A DNA stretch of 64,000 bases, taken from positions 26,942 to 90,941 of the forward strand of contig CAXIPT010000040.1 of assembly GCA_964030475.1 (NCBI GenBank), in the 5' to 3' direction. Position numbers and translations under genes: made by a program. This document shows, in pieces, positions 33,058-43,694 of this stretch; within the stretch, counting starts at the first letter, position 1, and each line of letters begins with the position of its first letter. The notes under the pieces were generated by a model, which searched no databases, was not told where the DNA came from, and saw only the letters and a list, made by a program, of their open reading frames with translations. This DNA comes from Tethya wilhelma (Eukaryota > Porifera > Demospongiae > Tethyida > Tethyidae).

Positions 33058-33704
33058 CACTTTACAGCCGGATGACGAGTATACTCGTCATTTATTGCAT
33101 GCACGTGAAATACGGATGACGAGTATACTCGTCATTGCACCTTTAGCGCGCGCCTCCAAGCAATGTGCAATAGCAGTGAACTTTAAACTCGGTATGCATT
33201 TAGGTAAGGTACTGCTCTAGTAAAATACTAAGTTTGAGTTGGAACCCATAAGTAGGTGTGGCATTACAAGGTCATGAACCACGAGAGGTCACGATCGCGG
33301 CAATCGCGACGATAAGTTTTCTTGGCTCGTTTTCTCTGTAGTCTCTAGGATTAGAAGCTTAGCGCTACTTGTGGTAGTAGAGGAATAATTAGTCTATATA
33401 TTTATGAGTTTAGTTTAAAAGCTGCTCAAAGCCAAGGAGAAAGAAAGCCAAAGACGCTTGAAAATCTATTGAACTTCGAACCCTCCAACTTTTGCACAAA
33501 ATTTTCCAAGATCAGCTAGGACCACGCTGGTATAAGCAGTCATACAGGTAATGGATAGGTAGTGTAACACAATAGTTTGTCTTATTTGAAACAAATATTA
33601 TATTAGAGCTACAAAATAAGTGTCAATCATACAGTACTAAAATTTAATTTTAAATTTAGTATTTCAACACGTGCTCACGTCCTGTAATTACAGGCTGTAA
33701 AGGG
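33058..33704 (+). mobile_element. TTAA MITE family 1, complete copy (647 bp)
   Basis: CACTTTACAGCCGG at the left and inverse CCCTTTACAGCC at the right, flanked by TTAA (33054-33057, 33705-33708). Two identical 20-bp palindromes ATGACGAGTATACTCGTCAT lie at 33072-33091 and 33116-33135. It sits in what would be intron 2 of the SAP/SWIM pseudogene. Confidence 0.88.
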
Positions 33705-33771
33705 TTAAAATATCTCAATTCAGTTACGCTAATATTTGTTTACTTGCTGCTTTTTTTCCCCTTCATTTTAT

Positions 33772-34042
33772 ACAAGTAAAAAAAAACCATTGGAAATGTA
33801 ATCAGACACAGGAATGGCTAAATCGTAAAAAGAACGCAAACAAGATGGAATGGCTGTTAAGAGTGTGTAAGGAATTCTTAATGTGTATGGGCTGCATTTA
33901 ACAATCTCCTTATTGAGTCTCTCATTTTGCCCACAGGAAGAATTCAAAACACACTCTACCAGCCATTCCATCTTGTTTGCGTTCTTTTTACGATTTAGCC
34001 ATTCCTGTGTTTAATTACATTTCCAATGTTTTTTTTACTTGT
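33772..34042. mobile_element. 271-bp foldback repeat (head of R2), copy 2
   Basis: ACAAGTAAAAAAAAACC at the left pairs with TTTTTTTTACTTGT at the right, with the long inner arms described for copy 1. Confidence 0.88.
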
Positions 34043-35204
34043 TTGTTCTCATTTTTCCATATTTCTAAAAATTACATTTGAGTTGGTGTGTGTAGCTAGC
34101 TACTGAGCTAGTAGTCTGGCAAGCCAGACTCACTGAGCCAGCGGCGGGCTGCTGAGCTGGTACTTGAAGTCGACTCACAACTTGTTCAAGACGGTGTGCA
34201 CTGAGCCTGCTTGATACTGAAGTGAAACACACATCTCAGTCATTTGGAGGCAGGAGCTGTATCATAAGATTTACTTGTCTTTCTATATGTTATGATAGTC
34301 AAAGTCCTGATTCATCTCTTAAGAAGAGCAACCAGGTATCACAAAAAAGTTCCAGGCAACTTCAGTGCATTTAATTCCAAATAACGCACACTTTTGTGTG
34401 TGGAAAGGTCGTCAATCATGAATAATGAATTATTCATGAGTGTAGATTAATGGCGGCCATATGGAGGAGGTGCTTTCCGCCTTGTATCAATGAGAGGCGC
34501 TAAAAACCGATGGCAAAAGCGACTGTACCGGAAAAAACCAAGTTCGTTCGTTCAAGAATCAGCTTCTAAAAGTGAATAGTCTCTGAGAAAGGTTGAGCCA
34601 AGATAGAAAAAGAAGAAGAAGAAGAAAAATAAGAAGAAGATGGAGAAAATTGGAGGTTTGACATATTTGTGTTTGTTACTTTAGCGATGTTTTTAGGCCA
34701 TGTTTTTGGGCTCATTAGAAAGAGAAAGAGCTAAATAGTAGCTTTAGAAGCCTTTTAGTGCTAAGCGCTCAGTTTTTGCAGAGTTATTCGCGTGAATATT
34801 TGTATGGGCCCAGGGGCGTAGCTAGCATTGGGCTCGAGGGGCTCGAGCCCCCCCTTTCTTGCTGACCGGAAGTAAAATCATTACCAATTATTAGTAAATT
34901 TCTATTGTAAACGATGCCTTTGTCAGCAGTAAGCCTATACAAAATAGTTGGCTGACACTTCTTACATTGCTAGCTGTCGTTTCTGCCGTTTTCCAAGCTA
35001 CCAGCTTCTTGAATCGCTCGGAATTGCTGGACTGCGCGATAGCAAAGAAGGGTCAAAGGTCGGGAAGTCGATCACGTGCACTAATTAGTGGGCGTGGCAC
35101 CCTAAAATTTTCGCGCGCTTCACGCGCAGAAAACATTCAGCGCCCCCTTCTTTGCAATCCTGGCTACGCCCCTGGGGCCATCCATGCCATTCCTGTGTAC
35201 CCAG
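34043..35204 (+). mobile_element. R2 body with an inserted 364-bp MITE
   Basis: Body as at 17579-18247, with a (GAA)n run near 34610-34640. Its end GGCCATCCATGCCATTCC is split from the rest by the element at 34811-35174. The copy ends CTGTGTACCCAG at 35204, directly abutting the SWIM exon remnant. Confidence 0.75.
34811..35174. mobile_element. CAGGGGCGTAGC-ended MITE (364 bp), hAT-like
   Basis: CAGGGGCGTAGCTAGCATT at the left pairs with the inverse of CCTGGCTACGCCCCTG at the right. GGGCC flanks both sides, which could be a partial duplication. hAT elements normally give 8 bp, so the assignment rests on the CAGGGG end only. The interior is more GC-rich than the surroundings. The 99-codon frame across it is not a gene. 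Confidence 0.7.
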
Positions 35205-35450
35205 ACCTTGCTGGACATTTGAGCCATTACGGTGACCAGGGTGCTTTTGGGGCACTTGCGCGATGATACACTCGTTGGGCTTCTGGGAGAATACAACAAA
35301 TGGAAGTGAATGTGTCGCACCCAGCTTACTGTCATGTTCGCTGTCAGATGAAGCCTTCTATGAAGCAGGGTTTGTACACTGTGTACATGCTTTGAGGAGA
35401 GAAGGAGAACAAGCAACCAATTGCTCAGCTACTTGTAAATGTACTGCAGG
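35205..35450 (+). pseudogene. SWIM-domain exon fragment of the second SAP/SWIM gene
   Basis: Aligns with exon 3 of the intact ISL2EU nuclease gene. YTRWASGRIQQMEVNVSHPA and YCHVRCQMKPSMKQGLYTVY here match YTHWASGRLDQLEVNYRHPE and YCHVRCIMTPSMKAGIYHVY there. The end ATCKCTAG matches ATCECAAG and falls at the same splice phase (GG|GTATGT). One TGA lies before YTRWASG and one after YTVYML, and a frame change separates this from ATCKCTAG. It follows exon 2 (32847-33046) in order, with an enlarged intron filled by a TTAA MITE and R2. No YqaJ exon was found downstream. Confidence 0.8.
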
Positions 35451-35890
35451 GTATGTTTATCATTTTTTTAACATATACATCACACACATGTACACTCTCT
35501 CTCACACACACATAATCATTAAATTTAATGAAAATTTTTGTGCTTACATGCATCTGGCCTATTGTCACACATGTTTGTTTACTAGTATTTCCTATGATGG
35601 GTTAATGAAACCAAATACATGATTGTTTTGAACTTTTCATGCATTTTGGTCATTTCTATGCATGATCATTCTATTTCATACCCACCTGCTAACCTTACAC
35701 TCAAGTTTATAAGTACTTACTTGCTTTTTGTCTTCTTCTTGATTTATCTCTTGGCTTTCTTCTTCTTTTGCAGTACTTGGAAGAAATTTTTAACGAGGCT
35801 TCTTTATAGGTAATTACTTGCTTATTGTCTTCTTCTTGAGTTAGCTTTTGACTTTCTTCTTTCTTTGCAGGACTTGGAAAAAATTTTTAA
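35451..35890 (+). other. Noncoding stretch with an imperfect tandem duplication
   Basis: After the SWIM exon donor, no coding region is visible. About 35710-35810 and 35811-35890 repeat each other (TACTTGCTTTTTGTCTTCTTCTTGA, TTTGCAG then ACTTGGA, AAATTTTTAA). Each copy contains an acceptor-like TTTGCAG. Confidence 0.55.
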
Positions 35891-35894
35891 GGGG

Positions 35895-36186
35895 CGCTTC
35901 ATCAGTATGCAAATATTCTACTACAAACTCGTTTCACTACAATGTGCAACATGAATAATTATGACACAGAGAGTATATGGAGTGATTGTAGTACACCATA
36001 GCAACATATTCATTGACATTTTTTGCATAATAACTGTATTGAGCGATCGGTTTTTAAAGGCTATATCTAACCTAGCCGAATCAAATTTTGTTTTCCGCAT
36101 CAACTTATGACGTAATTGCAAAAGAAACAATAATCGTGATTTTACTGGCGAATACATCTGGTCTGTTTTCCAAAATTGGGGTACAT
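35895..36186. mobile_element. Diverged, truncated GTGACC-like element end
   Basis: Ends ACATCTGGTCTGTTTTCCAAAATTGGGGTAC, recalling the GTGACC element terminus. It contains an analogue of its GATCGGTTTTTAAAGGCTATATC inner segment. The left end is not found. Confidence 0.5.
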
Positions 36187-36454
36187 ATTTTGCCTTGAAA
36201 ACATTTTCTAGCACAAAAAAAAACATTTTTTTAAAAATGTATTTTTTTAGCACATTCTCTCGATGTAATAAACAACAACGATTGAAAAGCAAAGTTTTCC
36301 ACTGTACAGAAAAAGAACAATCTTCTTGAGTGACTATAGACTTATAAAATTTTCTAAGATCAAAAACTACACTTTTGACAAAATTGTTTGCATTGCCTAC
36401 ACATTTGTGACAATTTAGTTTTTTTAAAACAGAACATTCTCTAGATGTAAAATA
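36187..36454 (+). repeat. Satellite B, forward
   Basis: About 1.3 units with TTGCCTTGAAAACATTTTCTAGC and TTATAAAATTTTCTAAGATC. Interrupted at 36458 by a GTGACC element. Confidence 0.78.
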
Positions 36455-36458
36455 AATT

Positions 36459-37339
36459 GTGACCTGTCAAGCGAAAACCTGACGTTTGGGAAATTATTGT
36501 TTTTCGAGTAAAATGCAGTTTTAATTCACGTTTTTGTGCAAAAAATTTTTTACTGCAGGATTGGGTTGCGCTACATTTCAGCATGCTACACGCAAAATTT
36601 GAGGGGTGGAGCTGCTTCAGTTGCAGAGATATAGACAGTAATACCAGCCTAGTTCTTTTCTATTTAGTTGCTAACATGGAGAACATTTGCTATGCTGTGC
36701 AACAGACCATAGCGAATATTAATGAGATAGGCAGCTACTGTTAAAATGAATTATTGTTCAGTGTTATTTCTGCTTTATAGGCTTTTGTTCACAGAATTTC
36801 GGTACAGCACATACACAGAGAGATCAGCTAAAGCTTCTGATAATTCAAGCGCCCACATAAAGCAGCTTTGGTGTTGCCTCACCCTGTACGTGATCGCATA
36901 CAGGTTATTTTGAGGCTTATCTTAGTTCCTAGAACTTACTCTACCTAGAATCTAGCACTTTACTAGCAAGCGCTTACCTCCACGAGTCCAGTAGCCTTTT
37001 CTTGGGTCTACTTTCCTAGCTACTCGCTTCTCACTAAATAATTAAACTGGCCACGTGGCTGTTTGTGGTAATATTCAGCATGTACTGTACATGATCTAAT
37101 TATGATACAGAGAGTATACCGACCACTCATAGTTTACCTAGCAACAACTTTACAACCATTTTTCTAGGAAGCCACAAGTGGAGGCAGGGCTGCTTTCAAC
37201 AGCTATATATGGAAAACTACTAAAGCTATGCGCATCAAATTTTGATATGCGCTTTCATAGAAGGCCTAGATATACGTGGAACAGCTAACTCAAAATTTGC
37301 GGAAATTCCCCAACGTCAGGTTTTCGCATGACAGGTCAC
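36459..37339. mobile_element. GTGACC-ended element, second family (881 bp)
   Basis: GTGACCTGTCAAGCGAAAAC and inverse GTTTTCGCATGACAGGTCAC form the ends, extending through CTGACGTTTGGG. AATT flanks both sides (36455-36458, 37340-37343). It shares only the GTGACC hexamer and 4-bp duplication with copies A-E; the interior differs. The short CDS-like frame at 37276 is a shadow. Confidence 0.85.
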
Positions 37340-37343
37340 AATT

Positions 37344-37947
37344 TTTAGTTTTTAAAACCAAAAAGAACACTTTTGAAAAAAAAGGATTTGTTTTGCCTTT
37401 GTATTTTTTAATCACAGAAAATTTTCTAAGTCGATACTTAGTCAAAAAGACTAAGTTCTTTATCTGTACTGTGAGAAAACTTTGTTTATCACAAACAATG
37501 TTTTTCACCTCAAGATAATGTTCCAAGTTTTGAAAAAAGTAACTATTCACAAAAGTGTTTTGTGCTAGAAAATGTTTTAAAGGCAAATAAACATTTTGTT
37601 AAGTGTATTTTTTAGTCACAGAAAATTTTCTAAGTCGATAGTCAGTCAAAAACTTTATCTTTACTGTAAGAAAACTTTGTTTATCACAAACAATGTTTTG
37701 CACCTCAAGATAATGTTCCAAGTGTTGAAAAAGTAACTATTTACAAAAGTGCTTCTTTTATGCTAAAACAGGCTTGAAAGGCAAAATAAACTTTTTTTTT
37801 CAAAAGTGTATTTTTTAGTCACAGAAAATTTTCTAAGTCGATAGTCAGTCAGAAAGACTAATTTCTTATGAGAAAACTTTGTTTATGTTCAAAGTGTTAT
37901 AAAAAGTAACTATTCACAAAAGTGTTTATTTTGTGCTAGAAAATGTT
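37344..37947 (-). repeat. Satellite B, inverted
   Basis: Three units with ATTTTTTAGTCACAGAAAATTTTC cores near 37410, 37612 and 37812. The last unit is cut at GAAAATGTTTTAA by the large TTAA element and resumes after 49655. Confidence 0.85.
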
Positions 37948-38556
37948 TTAAGGGTGGTCGGACATGCCCACGCACCGTGTTGCTAGAGAAATTTCCAACT
38001 CGCAAAAGACATAAAATTTCAACTTTTCTGTCCAGATTTTTACACAAACAGGTAGCGCTAATGGATATCTAGCTATACTGAGCAAGCCAGAAAATTTTTT
38101 TGCTGAATAGCAGCTTTTTCACTGACTTCGAGTTTTCTGCCTATCGTATCTATTTCAACACAAACTAGAACAATTGAAGAACCAAAAAGGAGGTATATCT
38201 ACTTATTTTTAGCTGCTAAACACTTCTATGTATCGTTTTTCGCCATTTCCCTGCTGCTTCCACTGTCTTTATTTGATTTTTTTCGACACACCCACTGATC
38301 TAACCAACCAGGGGCGAATAAATGGAAAAAGAATACGTACTTCTAAAGAGCTGACGTCAGGCAGTTTGTGTTCTAAATTTGGCACTCTTGCAGTGATCAC
38401 AAAGAGAGATTTTACAAAAAGCAGTACATCAAAGAAGCTGCTCGTTTGAAGTGGATTGTCTGCCTACGCAGTTTATTTAGTATTGAACGCGAGTAGAAAA
38501 TAAATTGTACATGTGGCAGATCAGAGTGAAATCTTTTGTAATTGTGGTGGCTCTTA

Positions 38557-39180
38557 AGCCCCGTTTACACGCACCAATCCGGATTACGGTTTAGAATGCG
38601 CATTGGGAGCGTTAACACACATTATTGCAATCCAGCTTGGATCATTGCAGTGTAAACGCAAAACCTGGATTAAAGCCGGTTTAATGACATCATTGGTGTG
38701 CGTTAATTAGAGTGGAAATTTTAGCGAGTAGAAAAAATCGTTTTAGCAAGCTCAAAAGGCTACAGTTTAAGCTAAAACACATACATTTTGTGTAGCACTA
38801 CTTTTCTTTTACTCCTCGAGTGTTATTTGTGACAGAACCACCCTTCTTTTTGGTGTTCTTGGATTGCAGCCTCTTTTCAGGTAAAAAAAATACAGCGCTA
38901 CAGTTTCAGCAAAATTCTACATACTTTTACAACTCATAGCTGTGCAAACATTATTTTGCTGGCCATTAATCGCTAGCTAGCTCTAATCTACTTCTCAAGC
39001 TGGCTCAAGCGTTTACACGTAGCTTAATCCGGATTTAAACCGTATTAAACTACCTCCTGAGGTGGATTAGCTAAACCGGTTTAAAATCGGTTTCAAGTCG
39101 GTTTAGGCGTGTTTACATGTAATCCGGTTTAATTTTAAACCGCCTCCAAGCCGGTTTAAGAGCCTCGTGTAAACGGGGCT
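38557..39180. mobile_element. TTA-flanked MITE (PIF/Harbinger-like), 624 bp
   Basis: AGCCCCGTTTACACG at the left pairs exactly with CGTGTAAACGGGGCT at the right. A 3-bp TTA flanks it (38554-38556, 39181-39183), as for PIF/Harbinger elements. The subterminal 39020-39170 is packed with CCGGTTTAA, AATCCGG and AAACCG motifs in both orientations. It lies downstream of the exonuclease stop codon, within the TTAA element. No coding region. Confidence 0.85.
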
Positions 39181-42100
39181 TTAGAACAGCCGGTTGAGGT
39201 GAAATCTTGATGGTGAGGAGGAGAGCAGTGAGTTGGTGAGGAGGAGAGTGGTGGTTGAGGTAGAACTTGCTGTCAGACTGGTCTGCTTCAAGGCTTGATA
39301 AGATTGGAGAGCACTGTCAGGAAGTCAGCTGTGCAGTGGCTCGAGTTCCTGAGGAATTTAAGCTCATGATAGATCAAGCCAAGGCTGTCCAGACGCTTTG
39401 CTTGGCATTGAGTTATGTTCTTACCAAGCGCTCGAAGCAGGACAGAGCAACGTTGATGACTCCCAGTCTGAAGCTTCCACAATTGAAGCTGGTGAGCTGT
39501 GGTTCTGGAGGGAAGGTCACCCAGTAAGTCTCCTAGAGGAGTTTGCATGATCAGCTTCTCCATTGCTTCCACATCTGCTATAGCTCTGTGTGCTATAATT
39601 GTCCAAGTAAAAGAAAACAAAATTATGTATTAGTGTTTCTTGTTGTTGTATACAGGTATATACACACCTGGGTAGTAATCACTTGGGAAAATTTTGAGTA
39701 CAGTGCTTCAAGTTCGAAACTGTACATCTTGCAAGCAATCAACTCCATCTTTCATCTTCTGCCGCATGTGTGGCAGAGTGTCAGAAAAATGGAGATTCTG
39801 AGACGTCAGACAGGCAGTGGACAGGAGAGGACGTCTCTCTACCTCAGCAATTAGCAGTGGGAAGTCAAAGGAGAAACCGTTGTGAGCAACCAATACTGGA
39901 GGGAAAACAGTCAATCTTCATTAACACAGAATGTAAATATTATTGGCCAACTATTACTTGTTACCTGGGTGATATGATTTGCCTGTTTGTGATGAAACTT
40001 CTTCAATGAGAAGTGTTACCCAACTGATGAAGTCAGGGAACACTTCAGGGGTACTTATAAAACCAGGAACGGGAAATCAGGAAATAGGAAATCAGAAATC
40101 AAGAAATCAGGAAATGAGGAAATGGTGCGTGCGCAACTGCGCGCATGCACGGCCGGCCACTGGAAAAAAATTGGCGGGTGAAAACCAGTCTAACAGGTTT
40201 TGCTTGCGTCCACGTGCACATAATTGTTCACTTCACTTGGGCAGTGCTGTAGAGAAGCTTCTAGCCTTCTGAACTAAAATTGTTTGCTTGCCACTAGTGC
40301 ACGATGTTTAGAGCTGATCTAACCATAGATCTCACAAAAGTTGTGACAGATAGCCTGAGTGATTCAGATGACGATTCTGGCCATGGGGCCATGGTGGACT
40401 GCCGCTCTTCGTTGATCATAATTTCAGACAGTGATACAGATGGAATGGGGTAAGTTCTATAGTCTATGGTTCTACCTGCAATTATAGCAGTGCCAAATTA
40501 TTTATTTTCCCGCTTTGTCTATAGTTAGGGCAGTCCGTATACTTACCCATTGCTTTTGTAATAAATAGTGCAAAATTATTTGTGTAATGTACGTATAGTA
40601 TCCGGATTATTCCGTAACTACAAAGATCCGGTACCAGCCTTTTAGTTTACGGAGCTGGAGCGGTAGCCATAACGGTTTTTTTGTTTGTTTGTTTTTTGTT
40701 TTTTTTCTGATGCAGTGTCATTGATCATGAGGAGAGTGAGAGTGAAGATGAGTCCGCTACTTCAACTTCCCACCTGAAGAAGAAGCTGCTCGCCTCCTCA
40801 GAGAGTGAAGAAAAGATGCTCACCGGAGACTCAGACCTCAGCAGTGACAGTGCTGATGACCAGGCTGAAGCTGAGAATGACAGGTATACTTAGTCCATTT
40901 ATGTGATTGCTCCAGGCCCTGGCTTAATTATACCTATTCTTGTGGGCAGAGAGCAAAGCTAGTCTAAATTATGCTAAGTTTGATTTTGTGGTCATTCATT
41001 TATTCTAGTTATACTAACAGCAACCCTCCCTTGTACAATGGAGATGATGAACTACCAGTGTACAGATAGAATAAATCTAACGAGCACTATTCATTAGACA
41101 CTCTTGCCAGCGTACTCCTCACCGTCCTCTAGTATTTGCTCAAAACAGCCTGTTCATGTTTGCCGTAACGTATCATTCATCGTTGACCTGCACAAACTTG
41201 ATGATCCAGCAGATGTTAGAGCAGATGAAAATGGTGTTTGGGTACGAAATGGTTCACCTATTGCACATGTCAGCATGCATACCAAAAATGGAAAGACGAG
41301 ATTCTTCAGAAGAAGGAAGAAACCTACTCAGGCCCATCAATTCAAGATTTCCAGAACGTACTATCGACATGCTTCTTCCCCTGATTTTACTCGAATGATT
41401 GCAGTTGCTTATGGTAGGTATTTATTGTGTCTAATGGCTGTAGTATCATGTTGATTCATTTACCGTATAACGGGAAATTTTCGTATGGTCAAAATTTTCG
41501 TATATTTCGTATGCAGTTCGAATATACGAAAATTAAAACTGCGAAAATTTTATTTCCTAATCTAATTTATACGAGTGCGCGCTGCATGTACGAAATTTAA
41601 AACTACGAAAATTTCTTCTGGTGCATTTATACAAAATTTTGCACCAACGAAAATTTCCTGCTATACGGCATATAATTCTGTTTTACTCACAATTTTTAGA
41701 CATGAAAATTAACTCTGCACTTAGATATCAGCATGCATATTCCATTGTTTATATTAATTATAGATTCCAAGGGGACACCTATGCATTTGGCATTTGTCCA
41801 GTATAGTTTTGCAAGAAAGGAGCATGAAGTACACATCCAACCACATGGAAACTCCAAGAAGAAAGGAGCATTTCAGCGTACCAAACCAAGTACTTTGAAG
41901 CTCATCAAAGCTTCTGTGGCTGAAAACAAGCGTCCACTTAAGGTCTTGAAAGAGGTTGAGAATTTACAAGGGGGTGTAATGGAAGCCAAGCTGAGCTGTG
42001 ATCTACCTCGAGATAGGAGGCAAGTGTACAACTTCAAGTCGGCACACGACGCAAAACATCAGAAGTCATGTGTAACAACTGGAATGTCTCGTTTAGACAC

Positions 42101-43694
42101 ACTTGCTCATGTAATGAGAGAGTGCAGGGAAACATCGTCTGGTGGTGAGGCCTTCATACGTTCTGTACAAGCTGCTCCCGAACCAATGTGTGTTTTAGCA
42201 ACAGATCAGCAGCTCACTGATATTCAACGTTTCTGTACTGCTTCACCATCATCTGTTCTTTCAGTTGATCCAACTTTCAATCTTGGACCGTTCTACGTGA
42301 CTCCTACCACATACCAAAACCTTCTTGTTGAAACAGAAAGAGGACAGCATCCAATTGTTCTTGGCCCAATCCTCGTTCATCAAACGAAAACTTTTCGACC
42401 ATTTCACTATTTCGCATCCACCATGCTAAGTCTAAACCCTGAGCTAACTAAACTAAAGGCATTTGGAACTGATGGCGAGCCTGAGTTGATCAAAGCATTT
42501 CATGTTTGCTTCCCCCAGGCAACGCACCTGAGGTGTACCAATTATCTTCATCAGAACATGAAAGATAGGCTTCGCTCACTTGGTGTTTCTCAGAGTGTTT
42601 CTTCTGATTTTTTGGCTGATATCTTTGGTGTCCAGAAAGGAAGTAAGTTTGAGCATGGTGTAATTGATGCTAAATCCGAAGCTTCATTTGACAAAGCACT
42701 AGATCACCTCAAACATCGCTGGAACAATTTGGAACAAAGCTGCGTATCTAGCACAGCTAATCCACAGTTCCACTCCTGGTTTTTGAAGTACAAAGCTGCT
42801 GATATAAAGGCGTGTGTACTGCCAACTGTCAGAGAGAAGGCTGGATTCAATCCCACACACAAGTTCACCACAAATGCAAGTGAATCTATAAACCATGTGA
42901 TCAAACAAGAGGTTAATTGGAAAGAGAACAAACTACCAATTTTGATTGATCATCTGAAATCAGTGGTAGACCAGCATGTAAATGAGCTTCAAAAAGCAGT
43001 GATTGCTCGAGGCGAGTGGAAGTTTATTTCTCCATACAAACATCTGGAGATTGTCTGGTTTTCAAAAAATTCTGAGTTTAAAGATAAACACATGAAGAAA
43101 GTTCATGCTATGGAGGTGAAGTTTGCAGCTCCGCAGCAAGATGACAGTTCCAATCTTAGTATACCCTTTCAAAGTTGTGGACTTGCAAACATTGCTGAAT
43201 CTACACTGTCAAACATCTGGAGCAAGGCAACAATGTTACTGAAGTCCAAAGGTGTTTTGAATGCTCCATGGCTAAACGACGAAAAGGCTAGATTGGTGAA
43301 AAGTAACTCCTCTCCACACCCACATGTTGTAACTACACACAAAACAAACAAGAGGCTGTATTGTTGTGATGACAAGTGTCCGATGTTTGCTGGTTTTGCA
43401 ATTTGTTCACATGTTGTTGCTGTAGCTGAAAATAATGGTGATCTAAAATCGTTTTTGGATGCTGCAAGTGCCAGATGTGTACCCAACCTTAGTGCTATTG
43501 CAAACGAAGGACTCCCAAAGGGTGCTGGAAGGAAAGGAGGTGTTCCAAAACGCAAGCGGAAGACCACAGTACCTGTTGAGTCTAGATCAGTTCGTCCCTG
43601 TCTAGATAATCAAGTCGACATAGCAGGCACTTCAAGAACATCACAAGTGGCTGAGAGTAGTAACTTGGAACCACCACAATTATTATCTGCCGCT

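Noticed and set aside
34967..35266. 99-aa frame beginning MLAVVSAVFQATSF
   Set aside because: Lies across the CAGGGGCG MITE and runs into R2; no homology or continuity outside.
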